A stretch of 47,917 bases of DNA from Bryobacterales bacterium (GTDB lineage: Bacteria; Acidobacteriota; Terriglobia; Bryobacterales; Bryobacteraceae). The stretch spans positions 1-47,917 of the forward strand of contig CANIIC010000009.1 in the NCBI GenBank assembly GCA_947467395.1, given 5' to 3'. The notes beneath the pieces are model-generated. The model saw nothing but the letters and a program-made list of their open reading frames with translations. It had not been told where the DNA came from and did no database searches. Numbering within the stretch: position 1 is the first letter of the stretch; every line of letters starts with the position of its first letter. The translations under genes and the position numbers were made by a program. Shown in pieces: positions 1 to 9,195 of this stretch.

Positions 1-213
1 AACAAGCAGCGTTTCCCGGTGCTCGCCACTTACGACAACGTGTTGAAGTGCTCGCACTTGTTCAACCTGCTCGACGCGCGCGGCGCCATCTCGGTGACCG
101 AACGCGTGGGCGTGATCAAGCGCGTGCGTGACCTGGCGGTCGGCACGGCTAAGATCTGGAACGATCAGCAGACGGCGTCTCTTGATAAGAACCAGGCGGA
201 GGTGAGCGCGTGA
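1..213 (+). CDS. glyQ: Glycyl-tRNA synthetase alpha subunit, C-terminal fragment
   Basis: This is the last 70 codons of a gene that begins upstream of the window. The visible protein runs from [19 protein letters not shown] to a charged tail and matches the helical C-terminal end of the bacterial alpha subunit of the two-subunit glycyl-tRNA synthetase. That subunit carries the class II catalytic core and charges tRNA-Gly in the cytoplasm. The stop codon overlaps the GTG start of glyS in a GTGA tetranucleotide at 210-213, so the two subunits are probably translationally coupled. Identity rests on the C-terminal sequence and on the adjacent beta subunit. Confidence 0.93.
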   Translation, partial: NKQRFPVLATYDNVLKCSHLFNLLDARGAISVTERVGVIKRVRDLAVGTAKIWNDQQTASLDKNQAEVSA

Positions 214-2123
214 GCCTCGACTTCCTGTTAGAGATCGGTACAGAAGAAATCCCGCATTGGATGATCCCGAGCGCGCTCGATCAGTTGTCGAAGCTCGATT
301 TGTTTGGTGCGAAGGTGAACGTCGATGCGACGCCGCGCCGTCTGGTGGTGTGGGCCGCGGGCTTGCCGGAACGCACACCGGATTCCGAACAAGTCGTGAA
401 GGGTCCGCCGGTGACCTCCGGCGACAAAGCCGCTGAAGGGTTCGCGAAGAAGCAGGGCGCAGATGTTTCGACGCTGCGCAAGGCAGGGAACTACTACGAA
501 CTGGTGAAGCGCGTGGAAGGTCGTGCGGTATGCGACATTCTGGCAGAAACGTTACCGGCCGCGATCCTGGGCATTCAGTGGCCGAAGACAATGTTCTGGA
601 CGGGCGGCAAGAATAGTCCTCGCTTCATTCGTCCGATTCGTTGGATGGTGGCGATGTTGGGCGACCAGGTGATCCCGTTCGAAATCGCTGGAGTGAAGAC
701 GGGCAACCTGACGCGCGGCCATCGTCGCATGGGCCAGCCCACGATTTCCGTAACACCGCATAACTTCGAAGCGGAGTTGCGCAAGAATGGCGTCATTCTT
801 TCTTCCAACGAACGTCGCGAGAAGATTGCGGCGGACATCACGGCGTTGGGCGCGAAGCCCGATGCCGAGTTGCTCGAGACGTTGACGTTCATCACGGAAC
901 TGCCGTCGGCAATTCGTGGCGACTTCAATCCCGACTATCTCGCGCTGCCGGCCGAAGTGCTGACCGAGGTGATGCGATACCACCAGAAGTATTTCGCTGT
1001 GGAATCCGCGCCTGGTAAGTTGGCTCCGCATTTTGTCGCGGTGTTGAATACGAGTGGCGATCCGGATGGACTGGTCAAGCAGGGCAATGAGCGCGTGTTG
1101 CGTGCTCGCTTCAACGATGCTCGCTTCTTCTGGGACGTGGATCAGGCGCATCCGTTGGGGGATCGCGTCGAGGATCTGGCGAAGGTTACATTCCAAGCCA
1201 AGCTGGGCTCGTATAAAGAAAAGACCGATCGCACTGTCGCGCTGGTAAAAGAACTGGGCGGTGACGCTCATGCTCAACGGGCGGCGCTACTCGCCAAGTG
1301 CGATCTCACCACGGAGATGGTGAAGGAATTCACCGATCTGCAGGGCGTGATCGGCGGACTGTATGCGCGCGCGCAAGGTGAGCACGAAGAGGTCGCGAAG
1401 GCGATCTACGAACACTACCAGCCGTTGAGCATGGACGATACGATTCCGTCCACGCGCACGGGCCAGATTGTGGCACTGGCGGATAAGTTGGACACACTGC
1501 GCGGATGCTTCAACGTCGGGCTGATCCCGAGCGGTTCGAAGGATCCGTTTGCTCTGCGTCGCGCGGCTCAGGGTGTGGTGAAGATTCTGGTCGAAGCGAA
1601 GTTCGACTTGAAGCTCGACGCACTGACCAGCGGGGCGCTGTACGACTTTATGCTGGAACGTATCCAGCATTACTTCCGCGAAGTGCGCGGATACAAGTAC
1701 GACGAAGTGAACGCGGTATTGAAGGCAGGCGTCACGACGTTGGCGGATGTGGAAGCTCGGTTGGCGGCAGTGGCTCGTGTGCGTCCGACGCCGAACTTCG
1801 AGCCGCTCGCGGCGAGTTTCAAGCGCATCAACAACATCCTGAAGCAGGCGAATTTCAGTGGCGGCACCGTGGACGCGAAGTTGCTCGAAGCGGGGCCGGA
1901 GCAGGACCTCTATGCGGCGTATCGTGCGTTAGCCGAAGACGCGCCGCTGGAGCAGGTCGCGAATTTGCGGCCGCAGGTAGACCAGTATTTCGACGACATC
2001 ATGGTGAACGCACCGGACGAGAAGGTGCGGTTCAACCGGCTCAGCATGCTGAGCGACATGCTTCGTAAGTTCTCAACCATCGCGGATTTCTCAGAGATTG
2101 TTACATCAGGAGAGCAGAAATAA
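210..2123 (+). CDS. glyS: Glycyl-tRNA synthetase beta subunit
   Basis: A 637-residue partner of GlyQ. It begins [20 protein letters not shown], the usual start of the family. A conserved KDPFALRR segment lies near residue 444, and the C-terminal region has the anticodon-binding-like ending with the [10 protein letters not shown] segment. The family is usually about 690 residues, so this copy is on the short side but has both ends. The GTG start overlaps the glyQ stop by four bases. The stop lies five bases before the ppdK start, which suggests a glyQ-glyS-ppdK transcription unit. The complex acylates tRNA-Gly with glycine at the cost of ATP. The beta subunit mainly binds tRNA. Confidence 0.96.
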   Translation: MSLDFLLEIGTEEIPHWMIPSALDQLSKLDLFGAKVNVDATPRRLVVWAAGLPERTPDSEQVVKGPPVTSGDKAAEGFAKKQGADVSTLRKAGNYYELVKRVEGRAVCDILAETLPAAILGIQWPKTMFWTGGKNSPRFIRPIRWMVAMLGDQVIPFEIAGVKTGNLTRGHRRMGQPTISVTPHNFEAELRKNGVILSSNERREKIAADITALGAKPDAELLETLTFITELPSAIRGDFNPDYLALPAEVLTEVMRYHQKYFAVESAPGKLAPHFVAVLNTSGDPDGLVKQGNERVLRARFNDARFFWDVDQAHPLGDRVEDLAKVTFQAKLGSYKEKTDRTVALVKELGGDAHAQRAALLAKCDLTTEMVKEFTDLQGVIGGLYARAQGEHEEVAKAIYEHYQPLSMDDTIPSTRTGQIVALADKLDTLRGCFNVGLIPSGSKDPFALRRAAQGVVKILVEAKFDLKLDALTSGALYDFMLERIQHYFREVRGYKYDEVNAVLKAGVTTLADVEARLAAVARVRPTPNFEPLAASFKRINNILKQANFSGGTVDAKLLEAGPEQDLYAAYRALAEDAPLEQVANLRPQVDQYFDDIMVNAPDEKVRFNRLSMLSDMLRKFSTIADFSEIVTSGEQK

Positions 2124-2128
2124 GACCT

Positions 2129-4849
2129 ATGAAAAACCATGTGTTTAACTTCGGCGGAGGCAAAGCCGACGGCGACGGAACAATGAAGGAGATTCTGGGC
2201 GGCAAAGGTGCCGGCCTGGCGGAGATGAGCAAGGCCGGCGTGCCGGTTCCTCCGGGGTTCACGATTTCCACCGAAGTCTGCACCATCTTCTTCGAAAACG
2301 GCAACAAGGTTCCCGAAGAGATCAACCAACAGTGCCTGAAGGCGCTGGAGAAACTGGAAAAGCAGATCGGCAAGAAGCTGGGCGATCCCAAGAATCCGCT
2401 GCTGGTCAGCGTGCGCAGCGGCGCGAAGTTCTCCATGCCCGGCATGATGAACACGATTCTGAACCTGGGTTTGAACGACGTCACGACGGAAGGCCTCGCG
2501 GCTCTGAGCGGCAACCCTCGCTTTGCCTATGACAGCTACCGTCGCTTCATCCAGATGTTCGGCGAAGTGGCTCTGAACATCGATATGGAGAAGTTTGACC
2601 ATATCTTCGATGCGCAGAAGAAGAAGGCGAAGACCAAGCTGGACACCGCGCTGACGGCGAAGGATCTGCAGGCCATCATCGTCGAGTACAAGAAGCTGGT
2701 CAAGAAGGAAACCAAGAAGGAATTCCCGCAGGACGCCTACGATCAGTTGGCGATGGCGCGTGATGCGGTGTTCCGCAGCTGGTGGAATCCGAAGGCCTCT
2801 TACTATCGCAAGATGGAAAAGATTCCTGACGAAATCGGCACCGCGGCCAACGTGCAGGCGATGGTGTTCGGCAACATGGGCGACACTTGCGCCACGGGCG
2901 TGGGCTTCACTCGCAATCCGTTGTCGGGCGAGAAGGAGTTCTGGGGCGAGTTCCTCATCAACGCGCAGGGCGAAGACGTCGTCGCTGGTATCCGTACGCC
3001 GGAGCCTCTGGCCGACCTCGAAAAGTTGATGCCGGCTGCCTACGAGCAACTGCACAAGATCACCGAGAGCCTGGAACGTCACTATCGTGACATGCAGGAC
3101 TTCGAGTTCACGATCGAAGACGGCACGCTGTACATGCTGCAGACCCGCAACGGTAAGCGCACGGGTCCGGCTGCGGTTCGCGTGGCAGTGGATCTGTGCC
3201 ACGAAGGCTTGATCGATAAGAAGGAAGCTGTGATGCGCGTGGCGCCGTCGCAGTTGGATCAGTTGTTGCACCCGGTGTTCGATACGGCGTCGCTCAAGAA
3301 GTTGGGCGAATTGGCCGCGGGCATTTCGGCCAGTCCTGGTGCTGCGGTGGGTCGCGTGGCGTTCAGCGCCGATGACGCGGTGGTGATGGCTGCGGGCGGG
3401 CCGGTGATCCTGGTCCGCAAGGAAACGACGCCGGACGATATTCACGGCATGGACGTGGCCAAGGGCATCCTGACCGCGGTCGGCGGCAAGTCGTCGCACG
3501 CGGCGGTGGTGGCTCGCGGTATGGGCCGTCCTTGCATCGTGGGTGCGGGCTCGATCCAGATCGATGAGCACGGCAAGAAGTTCACGACGGGTGGTAAGGT
3601 TGTGAAGTCCGGCGATTGGATCTCGATCGACGGTACGACTGGCAAGGTGTATCTGGGCCAGGCGGTGACGAACGAACCCGATCCGAACTCCAGCTACTTC
3701 GGCACGCTGATGAAGTGGGCCGATGAGTTCCGCGGCAAGTTCGGTGTGCGCGCGAACGCGGACATTCCGCGCGATGCGAAGGCTGCTCGTCTGTTCGGTG
3801 CGGAAGGTATCGGTCTGTGCCGCACGGAACACATGTTCTTTGCCGAAGATCGCATCCCGTACGTGCAGGCCATGATTCTGGCGCGTGACGAAAAGAACCG
3901 TCGCAAGGCTTTGGCCAAGTTGTTGCCGATGCAGCGCGCCGATTTCGCGGGCCTGTTCAAGGCGATGGACGGCTTCCCGGTCATCATCCGTACGCTGGAT
4001 CCTCCGCTGCATGAGTTCCTGCCGAAGCGTGAAGATCTGATGGTGGATCTCGCGAAGTTCCCGCATGCGACTGCGAAGGACAAGAAGGCGATGTCCGAGA
4101 AGTATCGCATGCCGGTCGGCGAGCTGAAGAAGCAGCTGCCGGAACTGCTGCATCGCGTGGAAGAGCTGCACGAATTCAACCCGATGCTGGGTCATCGTGG
4201 CTGCCGTCTGGGTATCACGTACCCGGAAATCACGGAAATGCAGGCTCGTGCGATCTTCGAAGCTGCCGCTCAGGTGGCTAAGAAGGGCATCAAGGTCATG
4301 CCGGAAGTGATGATCCCGCTGGTGGGTTCTGAGAAGGAACTCGAAAACCAGAAGCTGATCGTGCAACGTGTTGCTGAAGAAGTGCTCGCCAAGGCGGGGC
4401 TGAAGAAGCTGCACTACATGATCGGTACGATGATCGAAATTCCGCGTGCGGCTCTAACTGCCGATGAGATCGCTCGCCAGGCTGAATTCTTTAGCTTCGG
4501 TACCAACGATCTTACGCAGACGACCATGGGTCTGTCCCGCGACGACTATACGAAATTCTCGGGTCACTACGAAAACATCAAAGTCTTCAAGGCGGATCCG
4601 TTCGCCTCGATCGATCAGGGTGGCGTGGGCAAGATCATCGAGTTGGCGATCAAGTTGGGCCGGCAGACTCGTCCGGACCTCGAAATCGGCATCTGCGGTG
4701 AGCATGGTGGCGATCCGAGCTCGGTGGAATTCTGCTACCGAGTGGGCATGAACTACGTTTCGTGCTCGCCGTATCGTGTGCCGATCGCTCGTCTGGCCGC
4801 GGCGCAGGCTGCGATCTCTGACAAGACGGAAGCGAATCGCACGGCGTAA
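2129..4849 (+). CDS. ppdK: Pyruvate, phosphate dikinase
   Basis: A 906-residue enzyme that interconverts pyruvate + ATP + phosphate and phosphoenolpyruvate + AMP + pyrophosphate in the cytoplasm. The order is an N-terminal ATP-grasp nucleotide-binding domain (start NHVFNFGGGKADGD, with SVRSGAKFSMPGMMNTILN near residue 100), a swivelling phosphohistidine domain with GGKSSHAAVVARGMG (catalytic His about residue 457), and a C-terminal PEP-binding barrel ending CGEHGGDPSSVEFCYRVGM and NYVSCSPYR (catalytic Cys about residue 879). Length is slightly above the typical 870-880. In the regulatory TSH triplet of this family the Thr is replaced by Ser. It follows glyS by five bases. It probably serves gluconeogenesis or pyrophosphate-linked glycolysis, which I infer from the family. 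Confidence 0.97.
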   Translation: MKNHVFNFGGGKADGDGTMKEILGGKGAGLAEMSKAGVPVPPGFTISTEVCTIFFENGNKVPEEINQQCLKALEKLEKQIGKKLGDPKNPLLVSVRSGAKFSMPGMMNTILNLGLNDVTTEGLAALSGNPRFAYDSYRRFIQMFGEVALNIDMEKFDHIFDAQKKKAKTKLDTALTAKDLQAIIVEYKKLVKKETKKEFPQDAYDQLAMARDAVFRSWWNPKASYYRKMEKIPDEIGTAANVQAMVFGNMGDTCATGVGFTRNPLSGEKEFWGEFLINAQGEDVVAGIRTPEPLADLEKLMPAAYEQLHKITESLERHYRDMQDFEFTIEDGTLYMLQTRNGKRTGPAAVRVAVDLCHEGLIDKKEAVMRVAPSQLDQLLHPVFDTASLKKLGELAAGISASPGAAVGRVAFSADDAVVMAAGGPVILVRKETTPDDIHGMDVAKGILTAVGGKSSHAAVVARGMGRPCIVGAGSIQIDEHGKKFTTGGKVVKSGDWISIDGTTGKVYLGQAVTNEPDPNSSYFGTLMKWADEFRGKFGVRANADIPRDAKAARLFGAEGIGLCRTEHMFFAEDRIPYVQAMILARDEKNRRKALAKLLPMQRADFAGLFKAMDGFPVIIRTLDPPLHEFLPKREDLMVDLAKFPHATAKDKKAMSEKYRMPVGELKKQLPELLHRVEELHEFNPMLGHRGCRLGITYPEITEMQARAIFEAAAQVAKKGIKVMPEVMIPLVGSEKELENQKLIVQRVAEEVLAKAGLKKLHYMIGTMIEIPRAALTADEIARQAEFFSFGTNDLTQTTMGLSRDDYTKFSGHYENIKVFKADPFASIDQGGVGKIIELAIKLGRQTRPDLEIGICGEHGGDPSSVEFCYRVGMNYVSCSPYRVPIARLAAAQAAISDKTEANRTA

Positions 4850-4860
4850 GAGAACTGTCA

Positions 4861-4892
4861 CCTTTGGCACGGTGTTCGCATCGTGCCAAAGG
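4861..4892 (+). promoter_or_regulatory. 14-bp UUCG-capped hairpin touching the ribosome binding site
   Basis: The arm CCTTTGGCACGGTG (4861-4874) and the arm CATCGTGCCAAAGG (4879-4892) pair over 14 bases with one G-U, closed by the loop TTCG. It starts 11 bases after the ppdK stop. Its 3' foot overlaps the first G of the GGAGG at 4892-4896 that serves the small gene starting at 4901. No T-run follows, so a classical terminator is unlikely. It could end or stabilise ppdK mRNA, or modulate translation of the small gene. Confidence 0.75.
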
Positions 4893-4900
4893 GAGGTTCC

Positions 4901-5155
4901 ATGAAACAACTTTTCAGATTGGCGGCTGCGGGATCCCTCGCAGCCGCTTTGTCGTTTGGGCAAGTCGGCGGCGACCAACAGAAGCAGCAGCAAAAACAGC
5001 GGGACAAGCAGCAGAGCAAAGACGGGACAGGTGTGGGCCAAAAGGGTGTTGGCAAGGGCAAAGGAACGGGTCCGAAGGATGGCACCGGTCCGATTCATGA
5101 GCCTGGAACGGGCGGCGGCAAAGGTGGCGGAAAGCGCGGAGGGAAGGGGAAGTAA
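4901..5155 (+). CDS. Small exported Gln/Lys/Gly-rich protein, function unknown
   Basis: An 84-residue protein starting MKQLFRLAAAGSLAAALSFGQ, a clear Sec signal peptide with probable cleavage near residue 21. The ATG at 4901 is chosen because GGGAGG lies four bases upstream; a start at 4883 would put six residues before the signal. The mature part is low-complexity and basic: a Q/K-rich segment (QQKQQQKQRDKQQ), then repeated GKG, GTG and GGGKG motifs. I recognise no domain. Such composition suggests a disordered, possibly polyanion-binding, periplasmic or surface protein, but that is inference. It follows ppdK by 51 bases, filled mostly by the hairpin. Confidence 0.72.
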   Translation: MKQLFRLAAAGSLAAALSFGQVGGDQQKQQQKQRDKQQSKDGTGVGQKGVGKGKGTGPKDGTGPIHEPGTGGGKGGGKRGGKGK

Positions 5156-5175
5156 CGGCTCCTTCTTAGCCCGAA

Positions 5176-6267
5176 TCAGTTACCTAGCTGTACAGAGGCC
5201 GTCCGGAGTTTCCGGGCGGCCTCTACGTATTTAGAGGCAGGGGCGTAGGCCTCGTTCCACTTGGGTGGCGTGGCATCGCTCGCGAGGCGCAGGAGGCCGA
5301 GGGCGATGGCTCGATCGACGGTGGCCATGTTGTCGTAGTCGATCTTGTCGGCGGTGTCGGAGACCTTGTGATAGTCGGGGTAGCCATAGGCGACGCTGAG
5401 CGTGTGGGCAGGGATGCCGAGGTCGGCGAGAGCCTGATTGTCGCTGCGACCGAAGTAGGCGTCGCTGGCGGGCATGTCCTTCCAGATGCGGACGCCGAGG
5501 GCGGTGGCTGCGTCGGAGAGAGTTTTCGGGAGATCGCTGAAATCGAAGCCTGTAAGGTTGGCGCTTTGAATCTGCGGGCCGTTGCTAGCGTCGGTGCGGC
5601 CGAGTTGTTCGAGGTTGATCTGGGCGATGGTCGCTGCTGGTGGGACAAGCGGATGTTCGCCGTAGTAGCGAGAGCCCAACAGCCCACGTTCTTCACCGAA
5701 GAAGGTCATGAAGAGGATGCTGCGCTTCGGGCGTGGGTTCAGTGCGGCAAGCGACTTGGCGAGCTCGATGACGCTGACCACGCCGCTGCCATCGTCGTTG
5801 GCTCCGTTGAAGATTTTGTCATCCGCGTTGCCGCCGATTCCGACGTGATCGTAGTGGGCAGAGACGATGATGTAGGTGCTGCGAAGATTCGGGTCGGAGC
5901 CGCGCAGTAGACCTGCGACGTTGCGGGCGGTGGTCGGCGAACCTTCGGGAAGGCCGCGCAGAATCTGTTGGCCGCGTGCGCCGAGGTCAGAGATATTGGC
6001 AGTTTGGAAGTAGCTGTTGTTGATCGGTTCGAGACCGGCCGCTTTAAACTGCGCTGCGATGTAGTCGGCTGCCTTGTCCAGTCCAACGGAGGGAGTGCTG
6101 CGGCCCTCCATGTCATCGGAGGCGAGCACCGTGAGGTTCGCGCGGAGGGATGCGGGCGTGATGCGATCGACCGCGGTGCGCTGCGGGGCGGTGAGATCGG
6201 CTTGTTGCGCGTATGCGGACGCGCAGAACAGAACGAGCGCTAGTCGTCCTGGAATTCTTCGAGCCAT
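5176..6267 (-). CDS. Exported M28-family zinc aminopeptidase
   Basis: A 363-residue protein with a signal peptide (residues 1-20, ending CASAYAQ) and a peptidase M28 domain. Visible zinc-site motifs are SAHYDHVG (His 138), GANDDGSG (Asp 158), GEERGLLGS (Glu 192/193) and a C-terminal YHKVSDTADK His. Family members remove N-terminal residues from peptides in the periplasm or outside the cell. The segment usually written NLDMVGR reads NLEQLGR here, a conservative change at a metal-ligand region. Its start overlaps the end of iscX by 28 bases in another frame, so it is probably co-transcribed with the isc operon although it has no obvious link to iron-sulfur assembly. Confidence 0.9.
   Translation of the reverse strand: MARRIPGRLALVLFCASAYAQQADLTAPQRTAVDRITPASLRANLTVLASDDMEGRSTPSVGLDKAADYIAAQFKAAGLEPINNSYFQTANISDLGARGQQILRGLPEGSPTTARNVAGLLRGSDPNLRSTYIIVSAHYDHVGIGGNADDKIFNGANDDGSGVVSVIELAKSLAALNPRPKRSILFMTFFGEERGLLGSRYYGEHPLVPPAATIAQINLEQLGRTDASNGPQIQSANLTGFDFSDLPKTLSDAATALGVRIWKDMPASDAYFGRSDNQALADLGIPAHTLSVAYGYPDYHKVSDTADKIDYDNMATVDRAIALGLLRLASDATPPKWNEAYAPASKYVEAARKLRTASVQLGN
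5194..5224. terminator. GC-rich hairpin inside the 3' end of the M28 gene
   Basis: AGAGGCCGTCCGG (5194-5206) pairs with CCGGGCGGCCTCT (5212-5224) over 13 bases with one G-T, loop AGTTT. It lies 38 bases beyond the stop of the small + strand gene and within the last codons of the convergent M28 gene. There is no strong T-run on either strand, so terminator function is uncertain. Its position suits stopping + strand transcripts. Confidence 0.45.
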
Positions 6268-6452
6268 AACATCTGAATCCTCTCGAGCTTGGCTTCGTTA
6301 GACTTCATGGGATCGTCGGCGAATCCATCCAGCTCGGTGATCCATTTGTGCAGGTCGGTGAAACGGATGTGCGTTGGATCCTGCTCGGGGAACTTCTCGA
6401 ACAGTGCGTAGGCGATCTCGTTGGTGTTATCCCACGTGAGCTTAGTTGGCAT
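6240..6452 (-). CDS. iscX: IscX, small acidic Fe-S assembly protein
   Basis: A 70-residue acidic protein with the full IscX/YfhJ pattern: [22 protein letters not shown], then [20 protein letters not shown], then a C-terminal helix ending LWLEEFQDD. In the known system IscX binds IscS and iron and tunes cluster assembly. The ATG overlaps the end of hscA by 11 bases, and the 3' end overlaps the M28 gene by 28 bases. In proteobacteria fdx usually lies between hscA and iscX. Here that slot is empty, and an Isc-type ferredoxin gene lies about 36 kb away at 42045-42446. Confidence 0.93.
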   Translation of the reverse strand: MPTKLTWDNTNEIAYALFEKFPEQDPTHIRFTDLHKWITELDGFADDPMKSNEAKLERIQMLWLEEFQDD

Positions 6453-8283
6453 CGATATGGGTCCCTTCGAGCGCTTTGCCGACGGCCACGTTCATGATGA
6501 TTTCGGCCAACTTCTGCGTGACCTCATCGATCTGCTCGATCTTCGCACGAATCAACAGGTGATCGTCGCCGTGATAGACGACCATCAGTTCGTTGATCGC
6601 GCGATCGATGGCGTCGCGTTCTTCCTGTGAGAGGCAGTTGAAAGCAGCGTCTTCGCGAGCCTTGTTGGTGGCTCCGACGACGGCGTCGGCTTCGACGCGA
6701 GCCTCGCGCACCTGGCGTTCCTTCAGATCCTCTTCAGCCTTGTCGTAGGACTCGAGAATCATGGCTTCGACCTGTTCGTCATTGAGGCCGTAGGAGGGCT
6801 TCACTTCGACGGTCTGTTCGGTGCCGGCGCGGAGGTCTTTCGCCGTGACACTCAAGATGCCGTTGGCGTCGATCAGGAAGCGAACTTGAATGCGAGCCAT
6901 GCCGGCGGGCATCGGCGGGATGCCCTTGAGATCGAAGCGAGCGAGGCTGCGGCAGTCCTTGACGAGTTCGCGTTCGCCTTGCACAACATGGATCAGCACG
7001 TTGGTCTGGCCGTCGACACCCGTGGTGAAGAGTTCGGTTTCAGACGCCGGGATGGTCGAGTTCCGATGGATGAGCTTCGAGACGAGGCCACCCATGGTTT
7101 CGATGCCGAGTGAGAGCGGCGTGACGTCGAGGAGCAGGGCATCATCGACGTGCCCGCCGAGGATGCCAGCTTGTACAGCAGCGCCCAAGGCGACGACTTC
7201 ATCGGGATTCAGTTCGGTGTGCGGACGCTTCTTGAAGAGGCGTTCTACTGCAGATCGCACCAGCGGGATGCGCGTGGAGCCGCCGACCATCACGACTTCG
7301 TCGATCTGTTCGGCCGAGACGCCGGCATCGGCGATGCAGGAGCGGCACGGCGCGAGCGTACGTTCAACGATGGGTTCGATCAGGCGGTTGAAGATCTCGA
7401 GGTTGATCTCGCGCTGGTAGACGCGATCGCCGTACTGCAGATCGATGGTGGCCGCAGGGGCAAAAGAGAGTGCTTCTTTGGCCAGGATCACAGCGCGGCG
7501 CAGGAGTTGGATGGCGTCCTGTTTGCCGGAGATGTCTTCGCCCCATTCGCTCTGGATGTCTTCGAGCGCGATCTGGAGCAGCAAGTTGTCGATGTCATCG
7601 CCGCCCAAGTGCGTGTCGCCGTTGGTCGCGAGCACTTCGAAAATACCGTCGTGCAGGCGGAGGATCGAGATGTCGAAGGTGCCGCCGCCGAAGTCGTATA
7701 CGGCGATCAGGCCCTGGTTGCGCTTGTCGAGACCGTAAGCCAGCGCGGCTGCCGTGGGTTCGTTGACCAGGCGCAGGACTTCAAGTCCAGCGATCCGCCC
7801 AGCGTCTTTAGTTGCCTGGCGCTGTGCGTCATTAAAGTACGCTGGAACAGTGATGACGGCTTGATCGACAGGGCCGCCCAGAACTTCTTCGGCGTCGAGC
7901 TTCAATTTACGGAGGACGTGTGCGGCGATCTCCGGCGGCGTCATGATCTTGTCGCCGAGTTGGAGTTTGAGAACTGTTTCGCTGCCCGGCGCGATGTGGA
8001 AGGGGAAGAGTTTGAGTTCGTCCTGGATATCGGCCACGCCGCGGCCCATGAGGCGCTTGGCGGAATACACGGTGCTTTCGGGGTTCGTGACCAAGCGCTC
8101 ACGCGCTTCGGCACCGGCGATCACTTCACCGGTGGGGAGCACAGAGACCACGCTCGGTACGATGCCGGAGAGAATGCGCGGGCCGGTAAGGTCCAGCACG
8201 GACACCAAGCTGTTGGTGGTACCCAAGTCGATTCCAACGATGTGGGATTTCGACTGGCCGAAATCAATTTGCAGAGTGGACAT
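6442..8283 (-). CDS. hscA: Fe-S assembly chaperone HscA (Hsp70 class)
   Basis: A 613-residue Hsp70 protein. The actin-like ATPase domain starts with [17 protein letters not shown] (GIDLGTTNS at 17-25) and contains [20 protein letters not shown] and [15 protein letters not shown] substrate-binding domain ([14 protein letters not shown] onwards) and a helical lid follow. HscA with HscB drives cluster transfer from IscU, recognising an LPPVK motif that is present in the IscU here. I chose the ATG at 8283, with AAGGAAC upstream, over a start at 8319 that adds 12 unmatched residues. This start overlaps hscB by 20 bases. The C-terminus is lost in the 11-base overlap with iscX. Confidence 0.95.
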   Translation of the reverse strand: MSTLQIDFGQSKSHIVGIDLGTTNSLVSVLDLTGPRILSGIVPSVVSVLPTGEVIAGAEARERLVTNPESTVYSAKRLMGRGVADIQDELKLFPFHIAPGSETVLKLQLGDKIMTPPEIAAHVLRKLKLDAEEVLGGPVDQAVITVPAYFNDAQRQATKDAGRIAGLEVLRLVNEPTAAALAYGLDKRNQGLIAVYDFGGGTFDISILRLHDGIFEVLATNGDTHLGGDDIDNLLLQIALEDIQSEWGEDISGKQDAIQLLRRAVILAKEALSFAPAATIDLQYGDRVYQREINLEIFNRLIEPIVERTLAPCRSCIADAGVSAEQIDEVVMVGGSTRIPLVRSAVERLFKKRPHTELNPDEVVALGAAVQAGILGGHVDDALLLDVTPLSLGIETMGGLVSKLIHRNSTIPASETELFTTGVDGQTNVLIHVVQGERELVKDCRSLARFDLKGIPPMPAGMARIQVRFLIDANGILSVTAKDLRAGTEQTVEVKPSYGLNDEQVEAMILESYDKAEEDLKERQVREARVEADAVVGATNKAREDAAFNCLSQEERDAIDRAINELMVVYHGDDHLLIRAKIEQIDEVTQKLAEIIMNVAVGKALEGTHIDAN

Positions 8284-8797
8284 GTAGTTCCTTGTCGACG
8301 TCGCGAACCAGGTTCGCAATATAGCGGCGGCGGTTGAGCGTGGCCCGGAGCGTATTCAGCGTATCGTCCGAAGGCGAGAAATCGAATTGCGAGAAGATGT
8401 CGGTTAGCTGATCGTCGGAAGACCGCAGCATGGCGCCGAAACGATCGCGCGCTTCGACCAATTGCCCTCTCGCCGACTGGTCGCCATCGCGGAGCTCTTC
8501 GAGCGCCATGTTCAACTCAAAAACTTCTTCGAGCAGTTCCGGCGGGGCTTCGGTCCTGGAGGAATCGAGGCCCCGTTCCTTGAGGAAGTACTCCGCACGA
8601 GCCACAGGGTCGCGCAGGGTACGGAAGGCGTCATTGAGGATCGCGGTCATTTCCAAGGCTTGGTCCTGCTCAGCGGCACTAGCTCGGCTGAAGCGGTCGG
8701 GATGCCACTGGCGGCTGCGATCGTAGAAGCGCTTTTTGAGGTCGTCTAAATCCAACGCGAGAGTTGGGACGAGGTCGAGCGCTTCGTAAAACTTCAT
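8264..8797 (-). CDS. hscB: Fe-S assembly J-protein HscB
   Basis: A 177-residue co-chaperone. The N-terminal J domain has the HPD tripeptide at residues 32-34 ([11 protein letters not shown]), and a C-terminal three-helix IscU-binding domain follows (from about residue 85, [20 protein letters not shown]). Length and two-domain layout match HscB rather than a general DnaJ. It stimulates the HscA ATPase and delivers IscU. It starts three bases after the iscA stop and overlaps hscA by 20 bases, consistent with one polycistronic mRNA. Confidence 0.95.
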   Translation of the reverse strand: MKFYEALDLVPTLALDLDDLKKRFYDRSRQWHPDRFSRASAAEQDQALEMTAILNDAFRTLRDPVARAEYFLKERGLDSSRTEAPPELLEEVFELNMALEELRDGDQSARGQLVEARDRFGAMLRSSDDQLTDIFSQFDFSPSDDTLNTLRATLNRRRYIANLVRDVDKELHVHSAN

Positions 8798-8800
8798 CGT

Positions 8801-9178
8801 TTACGCGGAGAAGGACGTTCCGCAACCGCAGCTCTTCTTGGCATGCGGATTCTCAAACACAAATCCGGAGTGGATCAGCGAGTCTTTCCAGTCGAGCGTC
8901 ATGCCGTCGAGGAAGACGAGGCTCTTGGGGTCGATGTAGACCTGCACGTCGTCAAACTGCATCACGTTGTCGGTGGGCCGGGGCTTGGGGTCGAACTTGA
9001 ACTGGTAGCTCAAGCCGGAGCAGCCACCGCCCAGGACACCCAGACGCAGCCCGCCGGTGACACCTTGCTTCTTGAAAGCTTCGCGGATCTTGTCGACCGC
9101 TTTGGGCGTAACTGTAACCATTGGTTTCTTGGCGGCAGTTGTTTCGGGAGCCGCTGATTCTAGGGTAGCAGTGCTCAT
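8801..9178 (-). CDS. iscA: A-type Fe-S carrier IscA
   Basis: A 125-residue HesB/IscA-family protein with the three diagnostic cysteines: Cys53 in GGGCSGLSY and Cys117/Cys119 in SCGCGTSF near the C-terminus. It carries an extra N-terminal stretch of about 20 Ala/Thr-rich residues before the family start (VTVTPKAVDKI), so a later start is possible. The protein passes clusters or iron to target apoproteins. It sits 17 bases after iscU and 3 bases before hscB in the isc operon. Confidence 0.95.
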   Translation of the reverse strand: MSTATLESAAPETTAAKKPMVTVTPKAVDKIREAFKKQGVTGGLRLGVLGGGCSGLSYQFKFDPKPRPTDNVMQFDDVQVYIDPKSLVFLDGMTLDWKDSLIHSGFVFENPHAKKSCGCGTSFSA

Positions 9179-9195
9179 TTGTTCGTTCCTAGCGC

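Noticed and set aside
1910-4414. An 834-residue open frame opposite ppdK
   Set aside because: It lies wholly antisense to a well-conserved enzyme, is rich in His/Arg/Gln as expected for the reverse of GC-rich codons, and has no recognisable domain.
8284-8319. A longer HscA start at 8319
   Set aside because: The 12 extra residues do not match the family and lie deep in the hscB coding region, while the ATG at 8283 has a ribosome binding site.
7150-8337. A 395-residue open frame opposite hscA
   Set aside because: Antisense shadow of HscA: composition follows the complementary codons and no family is recognisable.
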